The notes under the pieces are model-generated. The model saw nothing but the letters and a program-made list of their open reading frames with translations. It did no database searches and had not been told where the DNA came from. Positions 12,129-23,652 of a stretch of 64,000 bases of DNA are shown piece by piece. The translations under genes and the position numbers were made by a program. The DNA is from Saksenaea vasiformis B4078 (lineage: Eukaryota > Mucoromycota > Mucoromycetes > Mucorales > Saksenaeaceae). Position 1 is the stretch's first letter. Each line of letters starts with the position of its first letter. The stretch covers positions 145,402 to 209,401 of the forward strand of contig JNDT01002335.1 of assembly GCA_000697055.1 (NCBI GenBank), given 5' to 3'.

Positions 12129-14238
12129 TTAGTATCGTCGAGTAAAGTTGATCTTAAGGGAATTCGGAGCCACTGGCTGGAAGGTATCAAGTTTGACACC
12201 GTTTTTGTGAATTGAATCTTCTGGGAGATCCCATTCGTATTTACGTACTACGTATTTGGTAAGGCTTAGTACATATCTTTGTCTCGTTTATGTCCGACAA
12301 CTTACAAAGCATAGCCATAGCCACTCTCTGCTCGTTTAAGCTGAAATTCATTGCAATACAGATGCGTCCACCTTGACTAAAAGGAATCCATGTCAAACCG
12401 GTCGTTTTATGTTGTTCATATTCTCCGCCTGGAGCAAATCGTTCGGGGTCGAATTTATCCGGGTTTGTCCACACATCAGGGTTGTGATGCAGATTATAGA
12501 TGTCCACACTAAGGAGTGTACCCTTTGGAATAAAGACACCGTCAAGCACAGTATCTTCGGTTGCACGACGAGGACCCAGCATGGCAGCAGGACCCCAGGT
12601 ACGGAGGTTCTAGATTATTCATATATAAGCGAATTCAGAAAGTCTAAACTCGACATACCTCTCTAACCACCATGTCGATATATTTCATTTCTTTGCAATC
12701 GCTAATTGTAGGGAAGACATCAACTGGATCGTCACCTAGAACAGCAAGAGCCTCTTCGCGGGCTTTCTTTTGGACATCCTATAACACACGTTAGAACCAG
12801 AACAACAGAGCGCTTGAGTTGTACCTTGTTTAACGCAAGATTATAAATACAGAAGCTAAGTGCATTGGCAGTTGTATCATGGCCTTCATTATAGTTAGCA
12901 TATGGTAATGGCTAAAATGCAAGTTATATATTTACCTGCTAAGAAGAAGACAGCCAAGTTCGACTAGAAAAGAAAAAGGAGGGGGGTTAACAATGAAAAC
13001 AAAATAACAATGAATAGGCCAATGCTTACCCTTAGTTGGTCGTTTGTTGTTTTACCCTCTCCTCTCATCTCGGCTTCCAAAAGAAGTGTCAGGAGATCCT
13101 TCTCATGTTCTTCCTTTTCTTGAAGGTCCTTGTTATGCTTCAACTTCTCCCGTTTCTCTTCGGCCATTTTTAGTAAGAGCCCGTTCAGTTTGTCTGTAGC
13201 TGCTAAAATTCTTCGTCGTCCGGGAAGAATGTATTTCAGGTATTTGTCCAAACTTGGGAGTGTGAAAGGTAGCGGGCTTCGAAGTCCTTGTTGCACAATT
13301 TCATAAGTTTTTACCCACTGCGAGTTCGGATCGTCAAGGGCTTGGAAATCAAAACCTTAAAAAATATAGTTTAGGATTAAGTTTTTTACCGGATCTACTA
13401 TTTTACCAAAAGCCGACAAGCCAATAACATCCAATGTCATTCTGTGCATCAAGTCTGTAATAGCAATGGGACCATCGGTATTGTCGACGTTTCGCAAAAC
13501 CTTGGTCATAACAACACCGAATAGCTGGACCGGCATCGACCGGTGGAATACGGGACTCATCAGCTATCAATTTGAAAATAGATGAGGGCTTATTTGGTCG
13601 TAGTAATAAACGGGTTACGTACCTTACGTTGCTCCTTCCACCGGTCGCCATTGACAATGGCGATATTGTCTCGACCAAAAAATCGGACAACAGGGCTGGA
13701 ATCACCCAGCGTATCGAAAAGTGACAAATGTTTCGGGAATTTATCTTTTTGCATTCAATTTTGTTCAATTGGGAATGCCGATGCAAGTAGTTCATTGTAC
13801 CTGTTTTCATCAAGATAACTTTGGCAGCTTCAGGATTTGCTACTTGGACAGTCCATTGTAGTGGCAGCTTTGTCTATTATTCAAAAATGGAAAAGATAAG
13901 CTTTGAAATTAAAAATATATTTATTTTGGACTTACCACCACCATTCCGTTGGCTTTTCCGAGAAGAGGTCGCACAAGTCGTTTTGATCGGGAAAGTGGTG
14001 CTTCCTTACTTAGAAAGGATGCTGCCATTCTAAAGTAGTTGATGGATGGTAGATGGCGTAGATGGGAAGGTACGTGGATCTGTTTGTACACGAAACGGCA
14101 CACCATAAACGCCAACACTGCCCCCAGGTAAGAGTATCTTCGCTTTACACCATTTGAGGAAGCCATTTGTGCTATATACTCATAAAGAGACGTGGCAGCA
14201 CTAATGGATTTTCCAGGAATCATCGAGAGACTTGTCAT
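12129..14238 (-). CDS. cytochrome P450 monooxygenase
   Basis: Membrane-bound microsomal P450, a haem-thiolate monooxygenase that uses a P450 reductase partner. The N-terminus has one hydrophobic anchor (YLGAVLAFMVCRFVY) followed by a basic/proline hinge. The C-helix has GDRWKEQRK. The I-helix oxygen-activation motif is AGHDTT, split by an intron near 12890. The K-helix ExxR is ENLR (near 12610). The PERF-type motif is FDPERFAPGG, and the haem loop is FSQGGRICIAMNF with the axial Cys (near 12360). The last exon ends LKINFTRRY then TAA at 12131-12129. At least eight short introns are present. The start at 14238 (MTSLSMIPG) is the upstream choice; an in-frame ATG (MASSNG) about 24 codons later is also plausible. 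Substrate and CYP family cannot be read from the sequence. Confidence 0.88.
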
Positions 14239-15759
14239 GGTTAATTTGAGAACGAGTAAGGAAAAGAAAGGGAAGCATGCTGCGTTACTTATATCTCGAT
14301 CTCGGAGATTTGGAATAGCCGCAATCCCGGACACTTGTATCGAAAGGGGATGCGTTCACCTGTCGGCGCACTAGCCGAGTTGTTCCTCCTAAAGCATATC
14401 AAAAGACACCCACATGGCATGTTGCTAAGCTTTTATTAAACCAGTCCGATGCAATGGACTGCGCAAAGTACATTGACGCTGCAGAAAATGTCAACGTTGT
14501 CTTTGACGCTCTTTTAGGTGGCCAAATTGGGCCTTCATGGATAATGCGTGGTCTCGTTTGATGCTCGTTGGGTGGCAGTAGTTTCAGCGCTGCAGCATAA
14601 TCATTATGCATGAATTCAGTTGTATCACCTCGTTTTAGTATTGAAATCCAGCAGAGCAACAAGGATAGTTTCTCCTCTGGTTCCTATTTGCTCAATTTCT
14701 ATGCAGGGAAGCACAGAGACAAATCGAGGGATACCATGTTGATAGTCAAAGGCAGGTACATCATCTGAGTTGGAACATGTGATCTACTTACAAGAAGGGA
14801 GGGCTGATGCGCCAGCGCGATGTGGCTGTGGCAGGCGAATAACCGGGAGACAAAGCTTGGCAAACAAATATCGATGGTGTTGATATAAGAACAGCAATCC
14901 CTCACACATACACACATATATAATGTAGGATGACACTGCCTCTATTTTGTGAAGCGGAATGGTCCGTCTGCACTTCGTGATAGATGGTTCACTGGTGAAA
15001 TCCTTTCCAAAATTGTTTTATTACATCACACGGAAATTCCCGGTCATTGAGTCATAAAATTCTGCAAGTGCCGAAGCCTATGTTGCGAGAGCTTCCGATT
15101 CTGGCGAAGTAATTCAAACCCAACAAAAGATGCATATTTGAAAGTAGTTGTCTGTCTGTCGCATGTAAAGACGTAACACAGAGTATGTCTCTCTCTCTCT
15201 CCTTATGACCCCTTACTGGATGACTATTCATAATCAATTTCCTGTCCTTATATTTACAGAGATACGATATCAATTCTAAGAACGAGCTACTGATTGCTTT
15301 GTCACGACGGTAGAATAGGGAAGAATGTCATAGAGGGCTATGTCATCCTTTATTTGTAGTTGTGGCGGCAAAGAGGCAATTTCCTGCATAATTTAGAGCT
15401 AGCTGCGTGGTTGAATTCTGCAAATATCTTCGAAATTTTGTCCAACTTGTATCCTTGCGATTTGTCTAACGATTTTCACCATTTGCTAAACTTTCTGCAG
15501 GAATCAGTAGCCAAGATGCGTTGTCTTGCTGCAACAATCTGTTTGCGTTCACCGAACTCGTTGTTTCCCGCATGATTAACTAAAAAAGCATAGAATTCAC
15601 ATGTTTTGGAAGGCAAACAATAACAACAAAGGACGATCTCTCTATGGCGAACGATAAAATGCGTTTGTTGGGGGAAGGGGCTACATTTCGTATGGGCTTG
15701 AATTTACCTATGATTTTGTGTCTATTTGGAATTATTCGGTGCTACTTCCAGATGAAGTC
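14239..15759. other. gene-poor interval upstream of the P450
   Basis: AT-rich, stop-rich DNA without recognisable protein domains. Short open frames at 14399-14662 and 15360-15575 show no family resemblance. The P450 promoter should lie just above 14238. Confidence 0.35.
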
Positions 15760-15829
15760 TGCATTTTGAAGTACGTTCATCCGATGAACAGCACGCGCTT
15801 GGATAACTGCAGTTTGCGTTAGAGAATTC

Positions 15830-16370
15830 ATCTTTATAGTGATGGACTTCTTAGTATCCTATTGGAAAGCGTAAAAATGTCTTAAAAGGGAAATGTTCCA
15901 CCGAAAGAAGTACCCCCTTTTGACGTTGAGATGATCCATTTGCATCACTGACAGGTTTCTCTATGTCTTATCACAACGCATGGGAATGTTTCACGATGGG
16001 TTCATACAAGAATAAATCCGTATTTAAAGATACGCATGGATCTTTTATTATTCTTCGGTTCGGTTTCCCACTCTAACATCCCCGGTAAGGCTATCAATTT
16101 TCATTATGCCTACAAGATTATTTGCGTTTTCTGCCTCTTGTTTAGGCTGCATGACCTTTTGTTCACCACTGAAGTAAGTAAATGTTGTCATACTCAGCAT
16201 CGCTGGTTTTCTCGTGATAGATCGCCAGATGCTGGATCGCTTCAAGTCCTCTGCAGACCGTTAAGCAATCGACCACTCCCAGAAGCCTACCGCCTCCCAC
16301 CACCACCCCCATCGTCCCCACCGCCTCAGGTGCGCGGTTGGCTCCTCACGTAATCATGGGATTACCCCTT
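15830..16370 (+). mobile_element. diverged solo LTR-like fragment, same family as 8820-9243
   Basis: Shares with the gag leader GTGATGGACTTCTTAGTATC..GGAAAGCGTAAAAATGTCT (15838-15885), a TATA-like TATTTAAAGATACG followed by GGATCTTTT (about 16020), and CCCCGGTAAGGCTATC (about 16080). A CCACC-rich stretch near 16290 matches the CCACCACCGCCGCC just before the gag start. No gag frame follows. It is interpreted as a solo or truncated LTR; the ends are approximate. Confidence 0.5.
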
Positions 16371-17468
16371 CCGGGGAGTAAGTAAATTAATATCAAAGCA
16401 TCTTTCATTTACTAAGAATTGCTCGTTATGCTGCTCCAATAAATTTTGTGTCCACTGGAGAGACCAAGTTCATGTAATCTGATCAATGTTCTGACGTAAA
16501 ACTGACGTACTAACGGCCGCATATTCAATTCTTCTTTAGTGGAAAATTGGCTCTTCGGAGACGCCAAGATTTATCTAGTGTAGCGTAGAAAAAGATTCAA
16601 TAAAGAGTATTTTTGTAGCAAAGACGAGAAAACATGCTGTAACAAGCGCATAGCTTATTTTGTACTTGGGATTTGACATTATGATAGCGGTGTCAGAGCG
16701 CTGCTACTTTGACGAGATTGAGCAGGACAACTTCGGAACCCCGACGGAGGAAAGAGATGGTCGATTGAGTCCCGTGTCTTGTTTTGTTTCTTCATCCTTT
16801 GGAAAGGATACAAGGAGTGGATGTACTCTAAGAAAGGGTGTGAAAGATCTGTAGACGCACCCTGTACTATACATATCCTCCCTCTCTCTTCTATGATAGA
16901 CATTAAAAAAAAAGAAGTCCTCGCGAAACTCAGTTTGTAGTTAGTTCGGCGGGTTGTGCCTCGCAACGAGCTGATCGGTCTTTTTTTTTAACTCCTCTCT
17001 GCACCTCTTAATACGCACAATCAGTTGATTGTCCATTACGATCGCCAGAGCCTGAATTTTATCGTCCTGAAGATTTAGCTTCGATAACTCTTGTCATGGC
17101 AGAACGTAAGGATACCTCGTGACCATCTTAACGACCGTTCCTGCCACGAAATCGAGACTAAACAGCATAACCGTTCTTTTTTCTTGCCTTCATTTGATCC
17201 ATTTTGTTTGACACATCAGAAATTCCTCAAAAGTATGTTCCTCTTGACAGCTAGAACCAAGTGCATCCAAACCCATGTCGCTCATGCTTGGATGTAGATC
17301 TTTTTGGCGTCGCCGTGGTCTAAAATTTCCTGGCAGGTAAGCCGTTATAAAAGATGAGTCGTGCGCATGTTGGATGGGAAGGTGAGGGTATAATATGGAA
17401 GCACTGTTTTTGATAGCGTCAGTATCGTTCCCAGCTCGCCCAGTGGGACAAATGACACCAAGCCGCCT
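16371..17468. other. intergenic DNA before the TBC gene
   Basis: No supported gene. It contains the upstream region of the TBC gene. An ATG at 17096 followed directly by a GTAAGG donor-like site could be a tiny non-canonical first exon of that gene, but this was not resolved. Confidence 0.35.
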
Positions 17469-19540
17469 ATGGTCATAGGGGCTCGGTATACATACACGAG
17501 CCTGGTCACCTCTCAAGCCAGCAATAACGATGCCCAACCTGCTCCCTTGTTGCCCTCGCAGTATCCTTTGTCTAAACACAAGCATTCTCTATCTATGCAG
17601 TCGATTCCGTCGAAGTCCAGCTCGCCCAAGAAAAGCCCGCCTCAAAAGACAGTCTTTGCTCAACGGCAACACTATCGGTCCACATCCTCACCAAATAAAT
17701 CGTTTGACGCATTTCTTATGGACACGAATGACGAATGGAGTGATGAATTAGGATACTCCGTACCAAAGTCGAATGGTACACCTCCACATCCTTACCAATC
17801 GTCGCGCTCCAAGGCATTATCCAAATCTTCTGACTCCCTTTCTCAGCAAGGATCTACATTCACGGCATCTAAACTACCCCTTCCTCAGGAATCTACAGAG
17901 CAACAGCCGCCAATAATACAGACATTACCTACACAGATAGAAATAACTAGTACGACGACTGCATCGTCTTCCGAGAAAAGATCGTCTAATGCGAGCGGAG
18001 TCAAAAACAACGTCCGTGATCTCTTGGAAGGTAGATCTGGCGGTAGTGTTGGCCTTGTCTAAACCTGCCTGTAGATCCGACAAACTTGTTGAAAACGGTC
18101 ATACCAGAAGAAAGCGCGGATCCATTAAGGACAAAGAAATTTAAAGAAGTCCTATCTAATACGAACGTCGATTTGGGTAGGTGCAGTAACTAGTTAGTGC
18201 GTGGCGAGCGGATGAGTAACGGTTGAATATTATATTAGTTGCGTTAAGGAGTTTGAGCTGGAGTGGCATTCCCAAGGAGTTCCGGTTAATGGCGTGGCAG
18301 TTATTATTGGTATGACATGAATTGTGGATGATTCGTTTCCGGGTCGTAAAAAGATGAATTGATGGGTGAATCCAGGGTTATTTACCGTGCAATTCGGCAA
18401 GGCGTATAGCTACATTAGCAAGAAAACGAAAAGAATATACAGATAGTGTTACGGTTACCTATGCAAGAGGTACATCTGGACTTGATCAGGCACTATGGCA
18501 TCAGGTACAAAGAGAGAAAAGAGGATGTGCAAACCCTGAGTTTCGATTTGTGTAGATTCACATCGATATACCCCGGACAAATCCAGGTATCCCTCTTTAT
18601 CAGTACGAAGCAACACAATTGGTCCGTGTAAAATTTTCTATGGATGCAAAAGGACTAAGGAAGCTTTTCTGCTGCAGTGTTTGGAGCGGATTTTATACCA
18701 GTGGGCAATACGACATCCAGCAAGCGGATATGTACAAGGGATTAATGATTTAGTGACACCGATTTTTGAGGTGTTTCTATCGACCTACATCGGTAAACAA
18801 AACTTAGTTCCCTTCTGTTTCATGAGTCATTTTTTTTCTCATCCAGCTGGTTAGATGACAATCCCGAAGATTATGACGTTAGCAAACTCGACCCAGAAGT
18901 TCTATCTGTGATTGAAGCAGATAGTTTTTGGTGCTTATCAAAGTTTCTGGATGGGATCCAGGTTAGTAAAATTAGGAGGGGTCAGCCACATGGCGTAACC
19001 GCTCTATATTAGGATAATTATACGTTTGCCCAGCCTGGGATTCAGCGACAAATTGCAACACTTAAGGAACTTGTGTGTCGAATCGATGGTGAGATAAAAA
19101 GAAAAAAAAAGAACATTCTTGGATCTAAGACATTTTGGAAGCACCACTTGCGGCACATTTACAGACGCAAGGGATCGAATTTATACAGTTTGCTTTCCGA
19201 TGGATGAACTGTCTTTTGATGCGGGAATTACCGCTAAGAAGCACGATTCGCATGTGGGATACGTACTTAGCGGAGGGATCATCTGAAGGGTTTTCAGAAT
19301 TCCATGTTTATGTATGTGCCGCGTTTCTGGTCAAATGGTCTGATCAGCTGCGAAAGTTGGATTTCCAGGTGAGTCAAAGTCCGACATAAAAGTGGAAGGC
19401 TAATGATGTAACAGGACGTCATGATGTTCCTACAACAATTACCAACACAAAAATGGGAGGAAAAAGATGTGGAGGTGTTACTATCGCAGGCGTACATGTG
19501 GAAAAGTTTATTCCATAATGCTCCAAGCCATCTCAAATGA
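17469..19540 (+). CDS. GYP1: TBC-domain Rab GTPase-activating protein, Gyp1/TBC1D22 type
   Basis: RabGAP that accelerates GTP hydrolysis on Golgi Rabs; yeast Gyp1 acts on Ypt1. The first exon encodes a long Ser/Pro/Gln-rich disordered region (about 185 residues). An apparent early stop at 18060 is removed by a 44-nt intron at 18031-18074, giving DLLE|DPTNLLKTVIPEESAD. The TBC domain then reads LSWSGIPKEFRLMAWQLLL, IDIPRTNPGIPL (arginine-finger region), RHPASGYVQGINDLVTP (glutamine-finger YVQG), EADSFWCLSKFLDGIQ, FAFRWMNCLLMREL and MWDTYLAEG. It ends FHNAPSHLK with TGA at 19538-19540. At least eight short introns are present. The start at 17469 (MVIGARY) is the most upstream clear ATG of the first exon, but the true start may lie in an earlier exon. 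The gene converges on the zinc-finger gene. Confidence 0.88.
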
Positions 19541-19807
19541 GAAAATAAAGAGGAGGATGGTGATGATGATGATGATGATGACAAGCAGTAGTTTAGTCTC
19601 TATGATCGCCTATGTGTGTTCTGCAGAGGGTGGTTCCATTTAGACGTGCAGATAGCTATCCCTGAAAACCATAACCCCTCCTTCTTGTTTCCCCGAGTCA
19701 ATGTAGGACAGGCTATGCTTTCTGTGTTTCGACACACAAAAAGGGCCCAGCACAAGCCCCTGTCAGAAGATGCAGCAAAAAGACAGGTAGAAATCATATC
19801 CTACTGG

Positions 19808-19850
<43 letters not shown>

Positions 19851-20323
19851 TGTGTGTGTGTGTGTGTATGTGTGTGTATGTGTATATATGTCAAAGTTAT
19901 TCATTTTCTTCAATGAGATGTTATAATGAGATCTATATATTTTATCTTAAAAAAGTTTGTGTAAAAAATGAGAGAGAGAGAAAAAAAAAAAAAGGAGTCG
20001 ACCCGTTTACATGTATAATAACATAAATCTTCATGAAAAAAGAGAAAAAAATAGGGAGTTGAAGCATACAAGGTTGGGTATAAAAGGAAAAAAAAGGAGA
20101 AGAAAGTATACAGAATCAAGACAAAGTATGTATAAAAGAACAAGATATAACTACACAAAGAAAATACAGAACGTCTATAAGTATACGCGATTTGGAGGTA
20201 TTCTGAGTCGCATAACAAAAAGGGTAAAACGAGTGAGTTGTATGGACTGTTTGGAGCAGATCAAGAAAAAAAAAAGGGGGGAGGGTAGGAGAGCAGGGCC
20301 AGGTAAGAGACAGATGCAAGTTT
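19541..20323. other. convergent 3' intergenic region with microsatellites
   Basis: Holds the 3' ends of the TBC and zinc-finger genes. It includes a TGA/TGATGA run at 19558-19580, an (AG)n tract followed by (TG)n at 19811-19868, and purine-rich AT DNA. No supported gene. Confidence 0.5.
19811..19868. repeat. (AG)n(TG)n microsatellite
   Basis: About 19 AG dinucleotides run directly into about 10 TG dinucleotides, downstream of the TBC gene. Confidence 0.95.
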
Positions 20324-21366
20324 TTAACCCAATGTGCTGACGATATTGGCCAGCTGTACAAGGCCAGAGGAAGATGCAGGTGTGCAGTCGTTTCTGTGAG
20401 CAGGCTGGATCAGCGTTTGCGGAGGTGGAAGTTGGGTTGAGAAAGGAGCTGACAGCGGAGGCGATCGCATCTGAAGAGGAGGCGAAGGCACAAAGGATGA
20501 GGGTGAAGACAACAAAGAAGACGATCCTGATGAAGAAGATGAGGACGAGGAGGAGCAGACAGAGGAGGTGGACAAGGCGCGTTGGGGTCGGACGCGCACA
20601 GAAGGTGTCGATGGCGATGAGGGTTCGAGTGGTCGAGGTTTTAGGAGACTAGGCAACGGCTGGAAGAGCGCTGGTAGCGTAGGAACGTCCATGGGCGAAT
20701 AGCACGACGACGGGAGCGAGGTGGCGCTGTCGTTGCGTTGGTGATGGCGATGGCCTCCAGGATAAGGCTCAAATGAAGTAGGGAGGGTTGCAGCACGACG
20801 ACCACGGGTTTGATTCTGCTTCACGGCCTGTTCCTCTGTAGCTCGGTACTGAATTCTTGCGAACGATGTGGATGATGGTGAAGATGCGTTTGTATTTTTG
20901 CGAGCTTGCTGCTGCTGCTGTTGCTGATTCTTTCGTGATTTAGGTGATAAATGTGTGCGATAGTGTTGCATCATATTATCCTGACGAGAGAAACGAGAAG
21001 GACATCCCGGATGCAAACAATGAAAGTTCTTTTCACCAGTATGAATGCGGTTGTGGCGTGCAAGGTGTCCACTGTCAAATTTGAAAATGATGAGTTACCA
21101 TGTTCTTTTCTTTTTGAGCTCAAAGATGTTTTATATATTTTTTACCTTGTGGTGAAACTTTTGTTGCAACCAGGTTCAGAACAGTGGTATTTACGGTGTC
21201 CAGAAGTAGGTTGCGATTGCTGCGGTTTAAGGTTGACCGATCTAAGACTATCAACACTGTTATAGGCGCTGAACAAAGTGGGTTGTTGTTGTGGGTTATG
21301 ATCGTTTAGCAGATTGACGTGTCTGCCGTTGGCATTTTTAACCGAAAGTACGGAATCAGTTTGCAT
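20324..21366 (-). CDS. Nrg1-type C2H2 zinc-finger transcription factor
   Basis: Small two-finger DNA-binding protein resembling yeast Nrg1/Nrg2, repressors of glucose-responsive and filamentation genes. The start at 21366 (MQTDSVLSVKN) leads to a polar N-terminus. Finger 1 is YHCSEPGCNKSFTTSGHLARH and finger 2 is FHCLHPGCPSRFSRQDNMMQH. They are joined by the TGEK-type linker RIHTGEKNF. One intron (about 21076-21147) splits finger 1 between TT and SGHLARH and rejoins exactly in frame. The long C-terminal part is disordered, with a Gln run, Ser-rich blocks and Pro-rich text, ending VSTLG then TAA at 20326-20324. The SGHLARHNRIHTGE and RFSRQDN text is typical of the Nrg1 group. The regulatory targets are unknown. 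Confidence 0.82.
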
Positions 21367-23618
21367 GGTAAGATCGTCCAAAGCAAAAAAAAAAAAAAAA
21401 AAAAAGGAAGAAGAAGAAAAAAGTAAAAGATAAAGGAGAAATGATACAAAAGTAACGGGCTTTTTATAACAAAAAATAAAATGCTGCCTACTTTTGGAAC
21501 CATTGTACGCCCTATTTGAGCTAAAAAAAACGCACTGATAGAAAAAAGAGGAAAAACAGGGAGGAAAACGTGGATGATATGCAATATCTTTTTTTTTCTT
21601 CTGCTTCTTTTTTCGCCCTGCATGTGGAAAGGAAAGGAAACGTGCTTGTAAAAGGAAAACGTGCAAGACAGAACAATAACGATTGTCGTTTTATTTTAAT
21701 CAATGCCAACCAAATAGAAACAAAGCCCTGAACGCTCTGATCCTTTTTACTCTCTTTCCGAAGCCGATTCTTGGCAAAAAGATAGACTTACATGTGGCTT
21801 CATGTCTGTGCACTTGTCGTAATAAAGAACAGCTAATATCCCTTTATTTCTTAGCTTAGAGAGATCTTCTTCTTTTCTTGTTTGCCACTTTGATCATAGC
21901 TTGAGTTCCATGCAGCTAAAATTTGTTGGCATGTCTTCTATTCTAATGAATACTTCTGTCTTTTTTTTCTTTCTTTATCAGATAAATATCTTTATATGGA
22001 TGAAACAATGCTTTACATGCCCACTTTTACTCATGAGACATACACACATTAAATTTCACAGCGTGTGATAAATCCTACCTGCCTCGTCATGTGTACTTGT
22101 AAATCTGTTTTGTATTGGGTGGCGAACGAAATGTAAGAAATGTAAGAAATACTTTGTTGGGGGGAAAGAGAAGTACTAGCTAAAAATATTGCGTCTGTTA
22201 GGTCTATTGACAATATTTTCTCTCCCGTCAATTAAAACAAACTCATATGCACTACTGTTAGGTGGTACATCAGTCAATAAAAAGAAGGATTATCAGCTTA
22301 AAGATCGGCATTCTTTTTTTTTTTTTGCGCGCGCGGGTCCTAAGGCACATCATCATTCAGCCCCTTTTCTCGCGTTTACATATCACGTGGAATTATGCTT
22401 TATAAGTTGAGAGATCCTTTTTCAACACAAGTTTGATCGACACAGTCAAAGTAAGAATTTCCATATATATCGATAGTGCCGTGATCGTCGCATAGTGAGA
22501 TCGGCTTACTTTCCTAATAGAAACGTTTAAAAGGCACATGGCGTAAAAGTTTAAAGTTTAAAAAATAAACCGTGCCTATAAAGGATGAGCAGCATCTCTT
22601 CTGTTAGCTTAGAAACTGGTTAATATAGTGATATGTAGGATTATAAGGTTTCTCGGCTTTCTCTTAAAAAAAATTAAACTCTGTCCCTTTTTCTACGCCA
22701 TGTTTCTATTCAAGCTAAACTTGTTTGTTAACTTAAAAAGGATGAAAATTTCGAAAGATCTACCTTCTATCGAGGAAATGGTAACAACTGGTTGTTCCCA
22801 ATCCGGAAATACTGTACGACAGAAAATATGAAACAGAAAACCGGGTTTCAACAGCATGAATCATAGGTGTACTTCTTTTTCTCTTTTGTCATAAACATGA
22901 ATCATCACATGGCGCCCTTGATAAATCTGTCACAATCAAGGGATGTTCCAGGAAAAGTTTGGGGCCCTCCAAAGTAACCTTTCCCCCAGGTAAATTCAAC
23001 ATGGAAATTTTTTTGTACTGGAGAACGCGTGGCAATTGGTGAACCACATACGCAACCTGCTCGCATGGCAAAGATTTCTCCTTTAAATGCATGCAGAAAC
23101 GAAATTGCTAATGTCATTCCGTTAATTGTTCCTGGCCTTTGCCACGATTAGTCCCTTATGGTTACTAGGAGCTCTTTCTTTTTTTTTTATCTTCAGGGAT
23201 TTTGGTTGCCTATGAAGTATCTTCCGTCACGAGGCCTTGCAGGTTAACAATTTCTTTTCCATCTGGGATCACATAGGAAGCAAAAAATAATCCCCATAAT
23301 TCTAAGATGCATGCACTAACATCTTTATTCAAGACTCTACAAACACTCTATCATCGAGCCTTCTACGTAATATGATCGTTGCTGACGAATAATGCAGGGC
23401 CGTCACTAATAACATGACACTACCACTCATCTTACAAAGGAGCATCGTTTGTGTCATTTGAAATACTTCCACAAAAGTTTGGAATTCAAATCAAATGATG
23501 GTACGGAACCAATGGTATCACGTTGTCTATCTGCTAATATGGGTTGGTACAAGGAAACTCGAACGAATTTCCAGTCTTCTTCTGCCTTGGAAATCCACGC
23601 AGTGAGATGTAAACGAGA

Positions 23619-23652
<34 letters not shown>

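Noticed and set aside
19600..20340. Open frames through the AG/TG repeat and A-rich DNA.
   Set aside because: Products are repeat-encoded (RERERE, VCVCVC) and lack any domain.
20374..20652. Plus-strand open frame opposite the zinc-finger gene.
   Set aside because: Composition is the antisense of Ser/Pro-rich coding sequence; the minus strand has fingers and a proper intron.
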